Origin: Pedobacter hiemivivus
GTDB lineage: Bacteria > Bacteroidota > Bacteroidia > Sphingobacteriales > Sphingobacteriaceae
Direction of reading: 5' to 3'
Length of the DNA stretch: 64,000 nucleotides
NCBI RefSeq assembly: GCF_004331685.1
Contig: NZ_SJSM01000005.1
Span: 248,001 to 312,000 of the forward strand
Under the pieces are notes generated by a model. It had not been told where the DNA came from and ran no database searches. It saw nothing but the letters and a program-made list of their open reading frames with translations. The translations under genes were made by a program, and so were the position numbers. This document shows positions 7,693-17,052 of the stretch, in pieces; position 1 is the stretch's first letter, and each line of letters opens with the position of its first letter.

Positions 7693-10600
7693 CTATTCAA
7701 TTTCATTGGTTTTTGTGGTACCTGAGATCTTTTCCTGTAAGGATTGAAAAACGACAAACAGTACAGGGATTACAAATACGCCAAATACGGTTCCGATTAA
7801 CATCCCGCCTGCAGCAGCCGTTCCGATAGAACGATTACTGATAGCACCTGCGCCTGTTGCCAACATTAAAGGCAATAAGCCGAAAATAAAGGCAAAAGAA
7901 GTCATCAGAATTGGTCGCAATCTGGCCGTTGCACCTCCTATGGCAGATTGAACAAGACTTCTACCACTCAATCGGTGCATCAGTGCAAATTCAACAATCA
8001 GGATCGCATTTTTCGCCAATAGGCCGATCAACATAATCAAACTGATTTGTAAGAATATATTATTATCTAACCCAAATAAACGGGCAAACAAAAAGGCTCC
8101 GGCCAAACCGATCGGTAAGGATAACAGCACTGAGAAAGGCAAAATATAGCTCTTATACTGCGCGCTCAATAGGAAATAAATAAACAACAGACTTAGTATA
8201 AAAATCAATAAGGTCTGATTCCCGCTGGAAAGCTCTTCTAGCGTTAAACCAGAGAACTCAAAAGTATACCCTTGTGGTAAAGTTTCTGCGGCAACTTCCT
8301 GGATAGCCTTGATCGCATCACCCGAACTGTATCCCGGCTTTGGCGCACCATTTACGGCACCCGCAGTAAACAGGTTAAAACGGTTAATGAATTCAGGTCC
8401 ATAAGTTTTCTTCAGGGTGATAAATCCAGAAATCGGAGCCATTACTCCTTGATCATTCCTAACAAATATTTTGCTTAATGCTTCTTTATTACTTCTTTGC
8501 GATGCCTCAGCCTGAATCATCACTTTGTATTGCTTACCAAAACGATTAAAATCAGAAGCATAAATCCCACCCAGGTATCCCTGAAGTGTTTCCAATACCG
8601 TATTTACCGCAACTCCGGCTTCTTTACATTTGGCGACATTAACGCTTACTTCGTATTGTGGGAATCCAGTATTGTAGGAAGTTGCCGCGTACATAATTTC
8701 AGGACGCTGATTTAGTGTGCCCATAAATTTGCCAATTACGGCATCAAACGCTTTATAGCTTCCGCCAGTTTTATCCTGTAGCTGGAACTCAAAACCATCG
8801 TTGTTTCCAAATCCCTGTAAGGTTGGTGCTGCAAAAAAGATAATATTGGCACCTTTAATCTCAGCTGTCTTGGCAAACAACTGTCCAACGATGCTCTTAA
8901 TATCCTGCCCCTTTTTTGTCCTTTCTTTCCATGGTTTCAAACGGATAAAAATTGCTGCATATGAGCTTCCTGTACCACTCATCAAGTCCATCCCCGCAAG
9001 TCTAGATGATAATTCCACTTCAGGAATAGACCGTGCAATACTGTCTATCTGATCGGCAATCAGCTCTGTACGCTCCAACGAAGTCGCCGGGGGAAGAATC
9101 ACATTGCCATAAATAGAACCACTATCTTCATTAGGAACAAAACCCGTTGGCGTGGTTTTAACCAGAAACCAGAACAGCACAGCAAACAAGGCAATACCTG
9201 CAAATGCTAACCACTTTTTATTGATCAGAAAAATAACCGATTTTTTATACTTGCTGGTCATAGCCATAAATGAGGCATTAAATCCATCATAAAACCGCTG
9301 CATAAAACCCTTTTTAGGTTGATCATGGGCATTGTGCGGCTTAAGCAATAAGGCACATAAAGCCGGACTTAAAGTAAGGGCGTTTACTGCCGAAATGATA
9401 ATCGCCACTGCCAACGTTAAACCGAACTGTTTGTAAAATACGCCTACAGACCCAGTTACAAAAGTTACGGGAACAAACACTGCTGCCATAATTAGGGTGA
9501 TAGAAATAATGGCGCTGCTAATCTCGCTCATGGCATGCATGGTTGCTTTCTTGGCTGATTTTGCCCCCTGATCCAACTTAGCATGCACAGCTTCGACCAC
9601 CACAATCGCATCATCGACCACAATACCTATGGCCAATACCAATGCAAATAGCGTAAGCAGGTTAATGGTAAATCCAAATAGCTTCAGGAAAAAGAAGGTA
9701 CCAATAATCGCCACAGGTACCGCGATAGCTGGGATTAATGTAGAACGAAAATCCTGAAGAAAGATAAACACGACTATAAATACCAGTATAAACGCTTCGA
9801 TAATGGTAAAGATCAGCTTAGAGATGGACGCATCCAGAAACTCGTTGGCATTGGCAAACACGCCTATCTTAATCCCTTTAGGAAAAGTCTTTTCCGCATC
9901 TTTTAGTATTTTCTCACACTGCTTGATGATTTCATGCGCATTAGAGCCTGAAGTCTGGCTAACCGCTACATATGGCGACTCATGTCCTTGAGCAGTTAAG
10001 GAGCTAGAATAGGTAAATGAGCCCAGATTAATATCTGCCACATCCTTTAATTTTAACACTTGTCCGCTACCTACCGATTTAAGAATGATGTTCTCAAACT
10101 CGGTAGCCTTCTCAAACCGACCAGTATATTTTAAGGTATACTGGAAACTTTGGTTGCTATTTTCACCAACCTTACCCGGTGCAGCTTCAATATTCTGTTC
10201 TGCCAGTGCACTTACGATATCACCCGGGATAAGACCATAGGCCACCATAGCATCAGGTTTTAACCAGATCCGCATACTGTAATCCTTACCACCATAAACT
10301 TGAGCATCTCCAATTCCTTGAATTCTTTTAATCTGAGGAATGATATTGATCTTCAAATAATTGTCGAGGAATTTCTGGTCGTATTTTCCATCTTCGCTAT
10401 AAAGTAAAAAGCTAAACACTTCACTATTCAAACTTTTACTGGTGGTAATCCCCATCTTAATTACCTCTGCTGGTAATAGGCTGGTTGCTTTAGTGATCCT
10501 ATTCTGCACGTTAATCGCAGCCATATCTGGATCTGTCCCCTGCTTAAAATTGATGGTGATACTGGCGCTGCCATCGTTACTGGCTTTGGAGGTCATATAC

Positions 10601-10827
10601 GTCATATTCTCCACTCCATTAATTTGTTCTTCCAGTGGAATAATTACACTTTTCATCACTACATCCGCACTAGCCCCCTGATAAGCAGTGCTTACTTCAA
10701 CTGCTGGTGGCGCAATATCAGGATATTGGGATATTGGTAGAGAGAACAGTCCTAACAACCCCAGTATGACAATGATCACCGATATTACAGTAGATAATAC
10801 GGGATTGTCTATAAATTTCTTTAGCAT
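7693..10827 (-). CDS. RND multidrug efflux pump, HAE-1 (AcrB/MexB) type
   Basis: Inner-membrane proton-driven pump of 1044 residues, the usual length of AcrB. It begins MLKKFIDNPVLSTVISVIIVILGLLGL, the typical TM1 (here quoted only in part), has two large periplasmic loops and twelve membrane segments. The TM4 motif GIVVDDAIVVVEAV supplies the proton-relay aspartates, and the TM10-TM12 block includes LIGLLAKNAILIVEFA. It lies between adaptor (30 bases upstream) and channel (20 bases downstream), a complete single-operon RND system. Expression is probably controlled by the divergent regulator at 12311 through the inverted repeat at 12276-12307. Substrates cannot be predicted. Confidence 0.96.
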   Translation of the reverse strand: MLKKFIDNPVLSTVISVIIVILGLLGLFSLPISQYPDIAPPAVEVSTAYQGASADVVMKSVIIPLEEQINGVENMTYMTSKASNDGSASITINFKQGTDPDMAAINVQNRITKATSLLPAEVIKMGITTSKSLNSEVFSFLLYSEDGKYDQKFLDNYLKINIIPQIKRIQGIGDAQVYGGKDYSMRIWLKPDAMVAYGLIPGDIVSALAEQNIEAAPGKVGENSNQSFQYTLKYTGRFEKATEFENIILKSVGSGQVLKLKDVADINLGSFTYSSSLTAQGHESPYVAVSQTSGSNAHEIIKQCEKILKDAEKTFPKGIKIGVFANANEFLDASISKLIFTIIEAFILVFIVVFIFLQDFRSTLIPAIAVPVAIIGTFFFLKLFGFTINLLTLFALVLAIGIVVDDAIVVVEAVHAKLDQGAKSAKKATMHAMSEISSAIISITLIMAAVFVPVTFVTGSVGVFYKQFGLTLAVAIIISAVNALTLSPALCALLLKPHNAHDQPKKGFMQRFYDGFNASFMAMTSKYKKSVIFLINKKWLAFAGIALFAVLFWFLVKTTPTGFVPNEDSGSIYGNVILPPATSLERTELIADQIDSIARSIPEVELSSRLAGMDLMSGTGSSYAAIFIRLKPWKERTKKGQDIKSIVGQLFAKTAEIKGANIIFFAAPTLQGFGNNDGFEFQLQDKTGGSYKAFDAVIGKFMGTLNQRPEIMYAATSYNTGFPQYEVSVNVAKCKEAGVAVNTVLETLQGYLGGIYASDFNRFGKQYKVMIQAEASQRSNKEALSKIFVRNDQGVMAPISGFITLKKTYGPEFINRFNLFTAGAVNGAPKPGYSSGDAIKAIQEVAAETLPQGYTFEFSGLTLEELSSGNQTLLIFILSLLFIYFLLSAQYKSYILPFSVLLSLPIGLAGAFLFARLFGLDNNIFLQISLIMLIGLLAKNAILIVEFALMHRLSGRSLVQSAIGGATARLRPILMTSFAFIFGLLPLMLATGAGAISNRSIGTAAAGGMLIGTVFGVFVIPVLFVVFQSLQEKISGTTKTNEIE

Positions 10828-10857
10828 GATTGTTTAATATTTTATATAAAATGTGCG

Positions 10858-11979
10858 CTATTTTTTAACTGTTGCAGGTTTAATCTTCGTCCCGTCTTTC
10901 AAACTTCCCATACCTTCCACTACCACCTGATCTCCCGCATTTAGGCCCTTCTTCACTACATAGAATTCTCCTGAAGGAATGTCCATGATCTCTATTTCAA
11001 CAGGCTTTACCACTCCATCTTTATTTACCAGTACAGCCATCAGCTTTTCCTGCATTTCATAAGTAGCTTTGGCAGGAATAAGAACCGCATCCTTTGCCGA
11101 CATAGGGATTCGAATGGTGGCACTTGCTCCACTTCTGATCACGCCATCTGCATTAGGAAAGCCGGCTCTTAAATTCACCGCACCGGTTTCTGTATTGATC
11201 AATCCGCCAATACTTTCCATACGTCCCTTTTCTTTATAAACCGTTCCATTGGCCAACAAAAGTGTAACCGCTGGAAAGTGTTTTAGCTTATCCCCCATAC
11301 TTTTACCTGTAAAGCTGTCTGTGAAGTCTAAAAACTGTTTCTCATTAAAAGAGAAATAAGCAAAAACATGAGCGATGTTGGATACTGTAGTCAATGGCTG
11401 TGGCGAAGCGCTGCTAACCAAGCTTCCTGTTTTATAGGGTATAGCCCCAACTACACCATCGGCCGGGCTGTTAATCTGCGTATAACCTACATTGATACGT
11501 GCATTTGCAAGACTGGCTTTAGCTTGTGCAAGCGCAGCCTCTTTAGCGTGTAAATTAAAGTTCGCCGATTTCAATTCGTAATCACTTACTATACCTTCTT
11601 TTACAAGCGGTAAAGTTTTTTCGACTTGCATTTTTGCGGTATTCACTTCCGCCACCGCATTTTTGATCGCTGCATCAGCAGTTCTTACTTCCTGCTCGTA
11701 TTGCGGTGCATTGATCCTAAACAAAGGCTGTCCTTTTTTCACTGAAGCCCCTTCATCCACAAAAATCTGTGCGACAAAGCCGTCTACTTTGGGGCGGATC
11801 TCTATATTTTGCTGTCCCTGAATAGTAGCTGGATATTCGGTATTTATAATGGCCTCCCGACGTTCGATCGTCATTACAGGGTATTCCTGAATGGTTTCTA
11901 CCTGCGCTGTTTGCTGCTCAGGTCCACATGCCTGTAAAAAAAGCAGTGTGATTAATAATGGTAATTGTATTGATTTCAT
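10858..11979 (-). CDS. RND efflux periplasmic adaptor lipoprotein (AcrA/MexA type)
   Basis: Membrane-fusion protein linking pump and channel. I start it at 11979 because MKSIQLPLLITLLFLQAC is a textbook lipoprotein signal (lipobox LQAC); the ATG at 12021 only adds 14 unlikely residues. Domains in order: barrel-sandwich/lipoyl hybrid (about 45-80, RPKVDGFVAQIFVDEGASVKKGQPLF), a helical hairpin (about 85-150), second lipoyl half (INSPADGVVG), beta-barrel and C-terminal MP domain (GLNAGDQVVVEGMGSLKDGTKI). First gene of the efflux operon; the predicted leader back to the promoter at 12259 is about 270 bases long. Confidence 0.94.
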   Translation of the reverse strand: MKSIQLPLLITLLFLQACGPEQQTAQVETIQEYPVMTIERREAIINTEYPATIQGQQNIEIRPKVDGFVAQIFVDEGASVKKGQPLFRINAPQYEQEVRTADAAIKNAVAEVNTAKMQVEKTLPLVKEGIVSDYELKSANFNLHAKEAALAQAKASLANARINVGYTQINSPADGVVGAIPYKTGSLVSSASPQPLTTVSNIAHVFAYFSFNEKQFLDFTDSFTGKSMGDKLKHFPAVTLLLANGTVYKEKGRMESIGGLINTETGAVNLRAGFPNADGVIRSGASATIRIPMSAKDAVLIPAKATYEMQEKLMAVLVNKDGVVKPVEIEIMDIPSGEFYVVKKGLNAGDQVVVEGMGSLKDGTKIKPATVKK

Positions 11980-12258
11980 AATGACAGTATTTGTATAATG
12001 TATTGGTAAAAAAATAGCCATAACAATCCCTTACTCCCGAAAAAATAAGATTTCAGGGCTTTGGCTGTATTTAAAAATGGTTAAGAATAGCTGCTAAAGG
12101 CCAGGTTAATATAGCGGTGGTCCGGTGTGTTGTAGATAAAGGAATTCCAGGTAATTAAAGTACATTGTTGTCTGCTTTAGATTTATTTATACAAATAATA
12201 AGAGATTACAATACCGTGCATGGAGAAATTATAATTCCTGATATTCTTATAAGTTCAG

Positions 12259-12266
12259 CAAAGTTA
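12259..12266 (-). promoter_or_regulatory. putative -7 element of the efflux operon
   Basis: CAAAGTTA on the plus strand reads TAACTTTG on the minus strand, matching TANNTTTG. The corresponding -33 position (GTTG, near 12285-12288) lies inside the inverted repeat, so a protein bound there would block this promoter. Confidence 0.45.
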
Positions 12267-12267
12267 G

Positions 12268-12275
12268 TACTTTTG
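12268..12275 (+). promoter_or_regulatory. putative -7 element of the SufR-like regulator gene
   Basis: TACTTTTG matches TANNTTTG and lies directly beside the divergent -7 element. The predicted transcription start (about 12282) falls within the inverted repeat. No clear TTTG -33 box is seen. Confidence 0.45.
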
Positions 12276-12307
12276 CTAATAAAACAACTAAACACTTGTT
12301 TTATTAG
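12276..12307. promoter_or_regulatory. perfect 12-bp inverted-repeat operator candidate
   Basis: CTAATAAAACAA (12276-12287) is the exact reverse complement of TTGTTTTATTAG (12296-12307), separated by 8 bases. It starts right after the -7 box of the regulator gene and ends three bases before its ATG at 12311. It also overlaps the likely -33 of the divergent efflux operon. The geometry fits a dimeric repressor site controlling both units. Confidence 0.7.
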
Positions 12308-12310
12308 ATT

Positions 12311-12922
12311 ATGAAGACAAATCGTTTTTTAATGTTACTGAAGACCCGTGGCGCTTTAACTTCCGCAGCTATTTCTAAAGAACTGGGAATCACTAGCGAA
12401 GGAGCCAGACTTCAATTACTTAAGCTTACGGAAGAAGGTTTAATCCAATCTACGCATGAATCTAAGGGAGTTGGCAGACCCACCCAATACTTCAGTTTAA
12501 CAGAGCTTGGCAACAAGGGTTTTCCGGATACGCACGCAGAACTTACGGTGAAATTGATTCAGCAAATTAAAGAAACCTTGGGAGAAGATGCGCTCCAAAC
12601 GGTCATATCAGCTGGCGAGCAAAAAGCCAAGCAACGATACAGTCAACAATTGCAACAATCCACTACTTTAGAAGAAAGAATACAACAGCTCGTAAACATC
12701 CGTACAGTGGAAGGTTATATGGCTGAATACATCAAGGATGAAAAGGGCTATCTATTAATTGAAAACCATTGTCCCATTTGCGCAGCGGCACAAATTTGTC
12801 AGGGCTTTTGTACTTCGGAACTTAATACGTTTAAGTTTGTACTGGGAGAAGAGGTCAACATTACCAGAGTGAATCATATTATTGCGGGGGATAGGCGTTG
12901 CGCATATAGGATTCAAAATTAG
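12311..12922 (+). CDS. DeoR/SufR-like winged-helix regulator with C-terminal cysteine cluster
   Basis: 203-residue transcription factor. Residues 1-70 form a winged helix (FLMLLKTRGALTSAAISKEL, then GVGRPTQYFSLTELG in the wing). The C-terminal part holds Cys residues in HCPIC, QICQGFC and RRCAYRI, the arrangement seen in SufR-like regulators that bind an iron-sulfur cluster. It is divergent from the RND operon and has a perfect inverted repeat between its promoter and start, suggesting autoregulation and control of the pump, perhaps in response to redox or nitrosative stress; that response is inference. Its last codons and stop overlap a palindromic repeat that begins at 12914. Confidence 0.85.
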   Translation: MKTNRFLMLLKTRGALTSAAISKELGITSEGARLQLLKLTEEGLIQSTHESKGVGRPTQYFSLTELGNKGFPDTHAELTVKLIQQIKETLGEDALQTVISAGEQKAKQRYSQQLQQSTTLEERIQQLVNIRTVEGYMAEYIKDEKGYLLIENHCPICAAAQICQGFCTSELNTFKFVLGEEVNITRVNHIIAGDRRCAYRIQN

Positions 12923-12999
12923 CCATTCTGTTCAGAGTCTGGAATCTTTTGCCTGAAGAAGGCAAAAGTCCCTAGGCCTCTTCACAGAAGGCAAATTTT
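12914..12999 (+). repeat. 3'-end palindromic repeat, copy 3
   Basis: Runs CAAAATTAGCCATTCTG ... CAGAAGGCAAATTTT with stems TTCTG/CAGAA, AGAG/CTCT and CTTTTGCC/GGCAAAAG. Its TAG is the actual stop codon of the regulator gene. It is followed by GCATGATGCTTA, a core also found after copies 1 and 4. Confidence 0.8.
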
Positions 13000-13041
13000 G
13001 TCGATAGCATGATGCTTAAATATCGTGCTTAAGTATGATGT

Positions 13042-15318
13042 TTAATGGCACCTTACTGAGAATAATGCTGCTGGTGTATTTTGAGATGGATGTGCCAGGT
13101 TTATAGTAATACTGTCGGTATACACTGCCTGATCGAGAACAATGGTGTTCTTGGTCTGATAATTATCCTTCTTGCTATATATAAGGTTTCCATTACCATC
13201 TTTAATCTCGTAATTTCTCACACAAAAAGGCATAACATTTTCCGGATGGCCCATCAGCACCGATTCCATCGGATGATCATAATCCGTATCAAAAAACAGT
13301 TCAATGGTGCTTATTTTTTGTTCCTTGTCCCATTTTAAGTTTAGGGATGGCTGAGCATCGGCTAATGTAGCAACCCATGCATTAGGTGCTGTCGTAGGTC
13401 GGTAAACTCCTGTTTTGATATTTTCGGCAGTGAATTTAGAAAGTCCTGGTTCTACCTGAATGGCTAGGTTATGTCCCTCTGGTCTGCGCTGTGGGCACCA
13501 AAACTCAAATTCGTCAACACCAATATCTTCCACTGGAGTTTGCTTGCCATAATTGGACACCGCTTTATTCACGAGGTTAAATACAGAAAGGACTCCAGTA
13601 ATGCGATGTTCCGAATGATAGATTTTTACCGATGGATTTTTGTGTAATACCATAAACACATATGCATCTTCGGCTAATGCTGCAGAAAACTCAATACTTA
13701 AAGAGTTCTCGCCCGGTACAATCGTCAATACTTGCTGCTCGAGTACCACATCCGGTGTATAATTTCCAGATTTTCCGCTAATGCGTAGTTCGATATCAAG
13801 CGTGGTATCCACAGCCGATTCTACATGTAAAGTAACCTTAGGAACCTTACCTTTGTCCAAAGGAAGCATTTGTGCAACAGACACATCCAAGGTTTTCAGT
13901 ATATCCAAAGGTAATTCAGTCAAAACATATTCACTAGATGCAGATATTTCAGCAGATTGTACAAGATCCTCTTGATCTGCCAATTCAAGTCCAGGAATAT
14001 GCTGACCAGTTTTCAACAATTCCTTTTGCAGATCTTCCATCAGGTTTTTAGGCAATAAGTCGGCGGGGTTTGCTTTATGCTTATTGGCAATAAATGCAGC
14101 CATACCAACTGCCTGACCTACATGAGCTGCCGTAGCCATTACCCTGGTTGATGCAAATGCCACATGTGAAGCACTGATAATCCGTCCACCAAAGAAAAGA
14201 TTCTTTATGTTTCTGCTATATAAGCAACGGTATGGGATTTGATAAATGCCTTTACTATGCCATTGATTACAGCCTGGTTTTTCACTAAACACACCATCAG
14301 CAGGGTGGAGATCTATAGACCAACCCCCAAATGCAACCGCATCTGTATGGGTATTTTGGGATACAATATCTTGCTGACGGAGCATATAATCTCCTTCAAA
14401 TCGACGACTCTCTCGTTTCCCGGGAATCGTGCCTACCCATTCCAATGTCATCGTTTCCGCTTCAGGAAACTCACCTGAGTTTTTGATGTAATCCCATACT
14501 CCATACACTACTCTCCAAAGTTCCCACTTAATTTTTTCGGTATCATGTACAGTATCTAATCTTCCACCATATTCTAGCCACCATAATTTACAACCAAATT
14601 CCTTGGCATTAAAACTTTTAAAACGTGGAATTTCCTTCGTAATGTCTTTCAATGCAAAATCAGGTGCCACAAATTTTACGGGCTTACCTGTATCTTTACT
14701 ATAGAAATAAAGACTGTGCCCCAATAGTTCGCCGTACTCAACACTTGGTGCAAATTTCTCACCAAATTCCTCTTTACTTTCGGCGCCCATCCTAAAGGCT
14801 GCTCCAGCTAAAAAGCCAACAATTCCGTCTCCAGATGCATCGCAAAACAAAGGTGCGTCAATGATATATTCAATTGAATTTTGACTACAAAATGCTTTTA
14901 CAGATGAAATAGTATCCTTATCTGATTTATGAACCTCATAAACAACTGTATTCAACAAAAGTGTAATATTGGGCTCAGCAGCTATTTTATCTAGTAATAT
15001 GGTATCAAAAATCAAAGCATTACCTTCTTTATTCCGATAGGTATTCTCTACCAGGATTTCATCAACAACCCCACCTTCCCTACTCCAGCGGTTATTATTC
15101 CCCATGTGTGAAGTAGCGCCAAGGATCCATAATCTCACTTCGCTGGATGAGTTACCACCTAAAACGGGGCGATCTTGCACAAGAACAACTTTGAGGCCTT
15201 TACGCGCGGCAGTAATTGCGGTACAAACGCCAGACAATCCACCTCCAACAACTAAAAACGCGGTACTTAATTTTTCAGACACCAAGCTACGGGCATCTGT
15301 TCCTTCTGATTTTATCAT
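13042..15318 (-). CDS. FAD-dependent oxidoreductase (FAD_oxidored family)
   Basis: 758-residue flavoprotein. The N-terminal Rossmann motif is FLVVGGGLSGVCTAITAARK (residues 21-40), followed by LGGNSSSEVRLW and, near residue 165, DASGDGIVGFLAGA, all typical of the FAD_oxidored (PF12831) family. The last roughly 300 residues look like beta-sandwich modules. No signal peptide, so probably cytoplasmic. Members are frequent in carbohydrate-use loci but few have known reactions; oxidation of a sugar or sugar acid is plausible here. It is the last gene of a three-gene unit with a sodium symporter and a secreted SGNH hydrolase, under the divergent GntR regulator. Confidence 0.85.
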   Translation of the reverse strand: MIKSEGTDARSLVSEKLSTAFLVVGGGLSGVCTAITAARKGLKVVLVQDRPVLGGNSSSEVRLWILGATSHMGNNNRWSREGGVVDEILVENTYRNKEGNALIFDTILLDKIAAEPNITLLLNTVVYEVHKSDKDTISSVKAFCSQNSIEYIIDAPLFCDASGDGIVGFLAGAAFRMGAESKEEFGEKFAPSVEYGELLGHSLYFYSKDTGKPVKFVAPDFALKDITKEIPRFKSFNAKEFGCKLWWLEYGGRLDTVHDTEKIKWELWRVVYGVWDYIKNSGEFPEAETMTLEWVGTIPGKRESRRFEGDYMLRQQDIVSQNTHTDAVAFGGWSIDLHPADGVFSEKPGCNQWHSKGIYQIPYRCLYSRNIKNLFFGGRIISASHVAFASTRVMATAAHVGQAVGMAAFIANKHKANPADLLPKNLMEDLQKELLKTGQHIPGLELADQEDLVQSAEISASSEYVLTELPLDILKTLDVSVAQMLPLDKGKVPKVTLHVESAVDTTLDIELRISGKSGNYTPDVVLEQQVLTIVPGENSLSIEFSAALAEDAYVFMVLHKNPSVKIYHSEHRITGVLSVFNLVNKAVSNYGKQTPVEDIGVDEFEFWCPQRRPEGHNLAIQVEPGLSKFTAENIKTGVYRPTTAPNAWVATLADAQPSLNLKWDKEQKISTIELFFDTDYDHPMESVLMGHPENVMPFCVRNYEIKDGNGNLIYSKKDNYQTKNTIVLDQAVYTDSITINLAHPSQNTPAALFSVRCH

Positions 15319-15360
15319 AGTAAATGTTTGGGTGACCCCAGTAATGTTATATATCTTCTA

Positions 15361-17043
15361 TTAAATTTTCTTCTTAAAACTTGCACTTAGCGGAATCCAA
15401 GAACTCAGTAAAATTAGGGTCGCAATAACGGCCACCATAGTCGTTCCTTTAGTGGTAAAAGCACAAAGAATGTACAGCAGCAAGGCGATAAAAGCCAATG
15501 AAAATGCGATGACTTGTAAACCGAACTTATTTTGTCTTTTAATCTCTGCCACTTCTTCTTCGTCAACTTCTGGCACATTTGCAGCACGAAAGGCTTTGAG
15601 CTCCTGTAATTGCAAATACTCCGCACTTATTTTCCCTTTGTATGCGGCATACAGTTCATAAATTACTAACAGGATAAAAGGGAGCAACACACCAAGTAGC
15701 ATTTCACTTGCACGGCTGAGTTTATAGTCAAGCACAAGTGGCAATACGATTTTGAAGCATAAATTAACGGCTAGACTGACCATGGTAATCGTAATAGTTG
15801 CTTTACCTGTAATGCGTTTAGAAAACAACGCCCATATTGGTGGAGCCAATAACGGTCCGCCTGTAATGGCGCCTACACTTAATGTAAACTCGACAATTCC
15901 ACCTATATAGGGTACGATTAATGCGATTACAATCATACCAAAACCAAAGCACCATGATGAGGTACGGGCAATCTTCATCAGCTTTTCATCCGATGCCTGC
16001 GGGTTTATTGTTCCTTTATAAATGTCATTTGTAAAAACTGCAGACACCACATTTAAAGCTGTATTTGCTGATGCCGAAGTTGAGAAATACATCCCTGTCA
16101 GGATCAAGCCCATCAATCCTGCTGGCAGCACTTGCTTGCATACCATTAAATAAGCATTTTCTGTTTCTAAACCTGTTAGACCCGGATTAATAGTTTGGTA
16201 AATCATTGGGGGTAGCATCCACAATACCGGACTTACAATGTATAATCCAGCAAATAGAAATGCCACTTTAGATGCGGACTTTGGGGTATCAACACTCGTA
16301 TAACGCTGCACAAAAGTCCAGTTCCCACCGATATAAAAGATATGGTAAAGTGCAAAAGCACCGATAAAGCCCCAGGTATACTCCCCATTAACGACGTTAA
16401 AGAAATCATCGGGTACTTTAGTCAAAAATGTTTGTACGCCTCCAGCTTCTGTAAAGGCTAAAGGAATGATCAAAAGAACGGCTGCTGTGAGTATTACAAA
16501 TTGTAAAATATCAGTCACCATAACTGCCCATAAACCACCCACTGCGGTATAAGCAATCATAAGTATGCCTAAAATGAGGGTAACAGGTACCAATGGAAAC
16601 TCCAAAGATGAGCCCACCAACTTAGCTACCGAATACAATACTGATCCTTTGATAAATAGCGAGACCAGCATGAAAATATAAATAAAGCTTTTTTGTACGT
16701 GTGCACCCAATCTGTCTTTTATAAATTCGGCTGCCGTCAGGCTTCCCGTTGCCTTCCACTTTGGCGCAATGTATAAGCCTGTTATTAATCCTCCAATACA
16801 CATGGTCCATTGAATAGTAACGGCCACCCAGCCGTATTTATAGGCAATAGATCCCCATGCTACAAAAGTACCTGCAGAGAAAAAACTCATGAAAAGGGAT
16901 AAGCCACCGATAAACCAGGGCACCGCCTCACCACCCGCGAAGAATGATTTCAGGTTTCTCCCCGTTCTGGAAAACAGCAAACCTATAATCATAATAAACA
17001 CTGAAAAAACGACGATAACCGAGGTATCTATTATTGAATTCAT
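15361..17043 (-). CDS. sodium:solute symporter (SSS family)
   Basis: 560-residue inner-membrane symporter with about 13-14 hydrophobic segments. Family signs include FFAGGEAVPWFIGGLSLFMS near residue 35, GGLWAVMVTDILQF near residue 170 and the TM8-like SASANTALNVVSAVFTNDIY. It sits 9 bases after the SGNH hydrolase gene and 42 bases before the oxidoreductase gene. The substrate is probably the sugar or sugar acid handled by the neighbours, but the sequence does not reveal it. C-terminal extra helix and charged loop are normal for the family. Confidence 0.9.
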   Translation of the reverse strand: MNSIIDTSVIVVFSVFIMIIGLLFSRTGRNLKSFFAGGEAVPWFIGGLSLFMSFFSAGTFVAWGSIAYKYGWVAVTIQWTMCIGGLITGLYIAPKWKATGSLTAAEFIKDRLGAHVQKSFIYIFMLVSLFIKGSVLYSVAKLVGSSLEFPLVPVTLILGILMIAYTAVGGLWAVMVTDILQFVILTAAVLLIIPLAFTEAGGVQTFLTKVPDDFFNVVNGEYTWGFIGAFALYHIFYIGGNWTFVQRYTSVDTPKSASKVAFLFAGLYIVSPVLWMLPPMIYQTINPGLTGLETENAYLMVCKQVLPAGLMGLILTGMYFSTSASANTALNVVSAVFTNDIYKGTINPQASDEKLMKIARTSSWCFGFGMIVIALIVPYIGGIVEFTLSVGAITGGPLLAPPIWALFSKRITGKATITITMVSLAVNLCFKIVLPLVLDYKLSRASEMLLGVLLPFILLVIYELYAAYKGKISAEYLQLQELKAFRAANVPEVDEEEVAEIKRQNKFGLQVIAFSLAFIALLLYILCAFTTKGTTMVAVIATLILLSSWIPLSASFKKKI

Positions 17044-17052
17044 GCGAATGGT

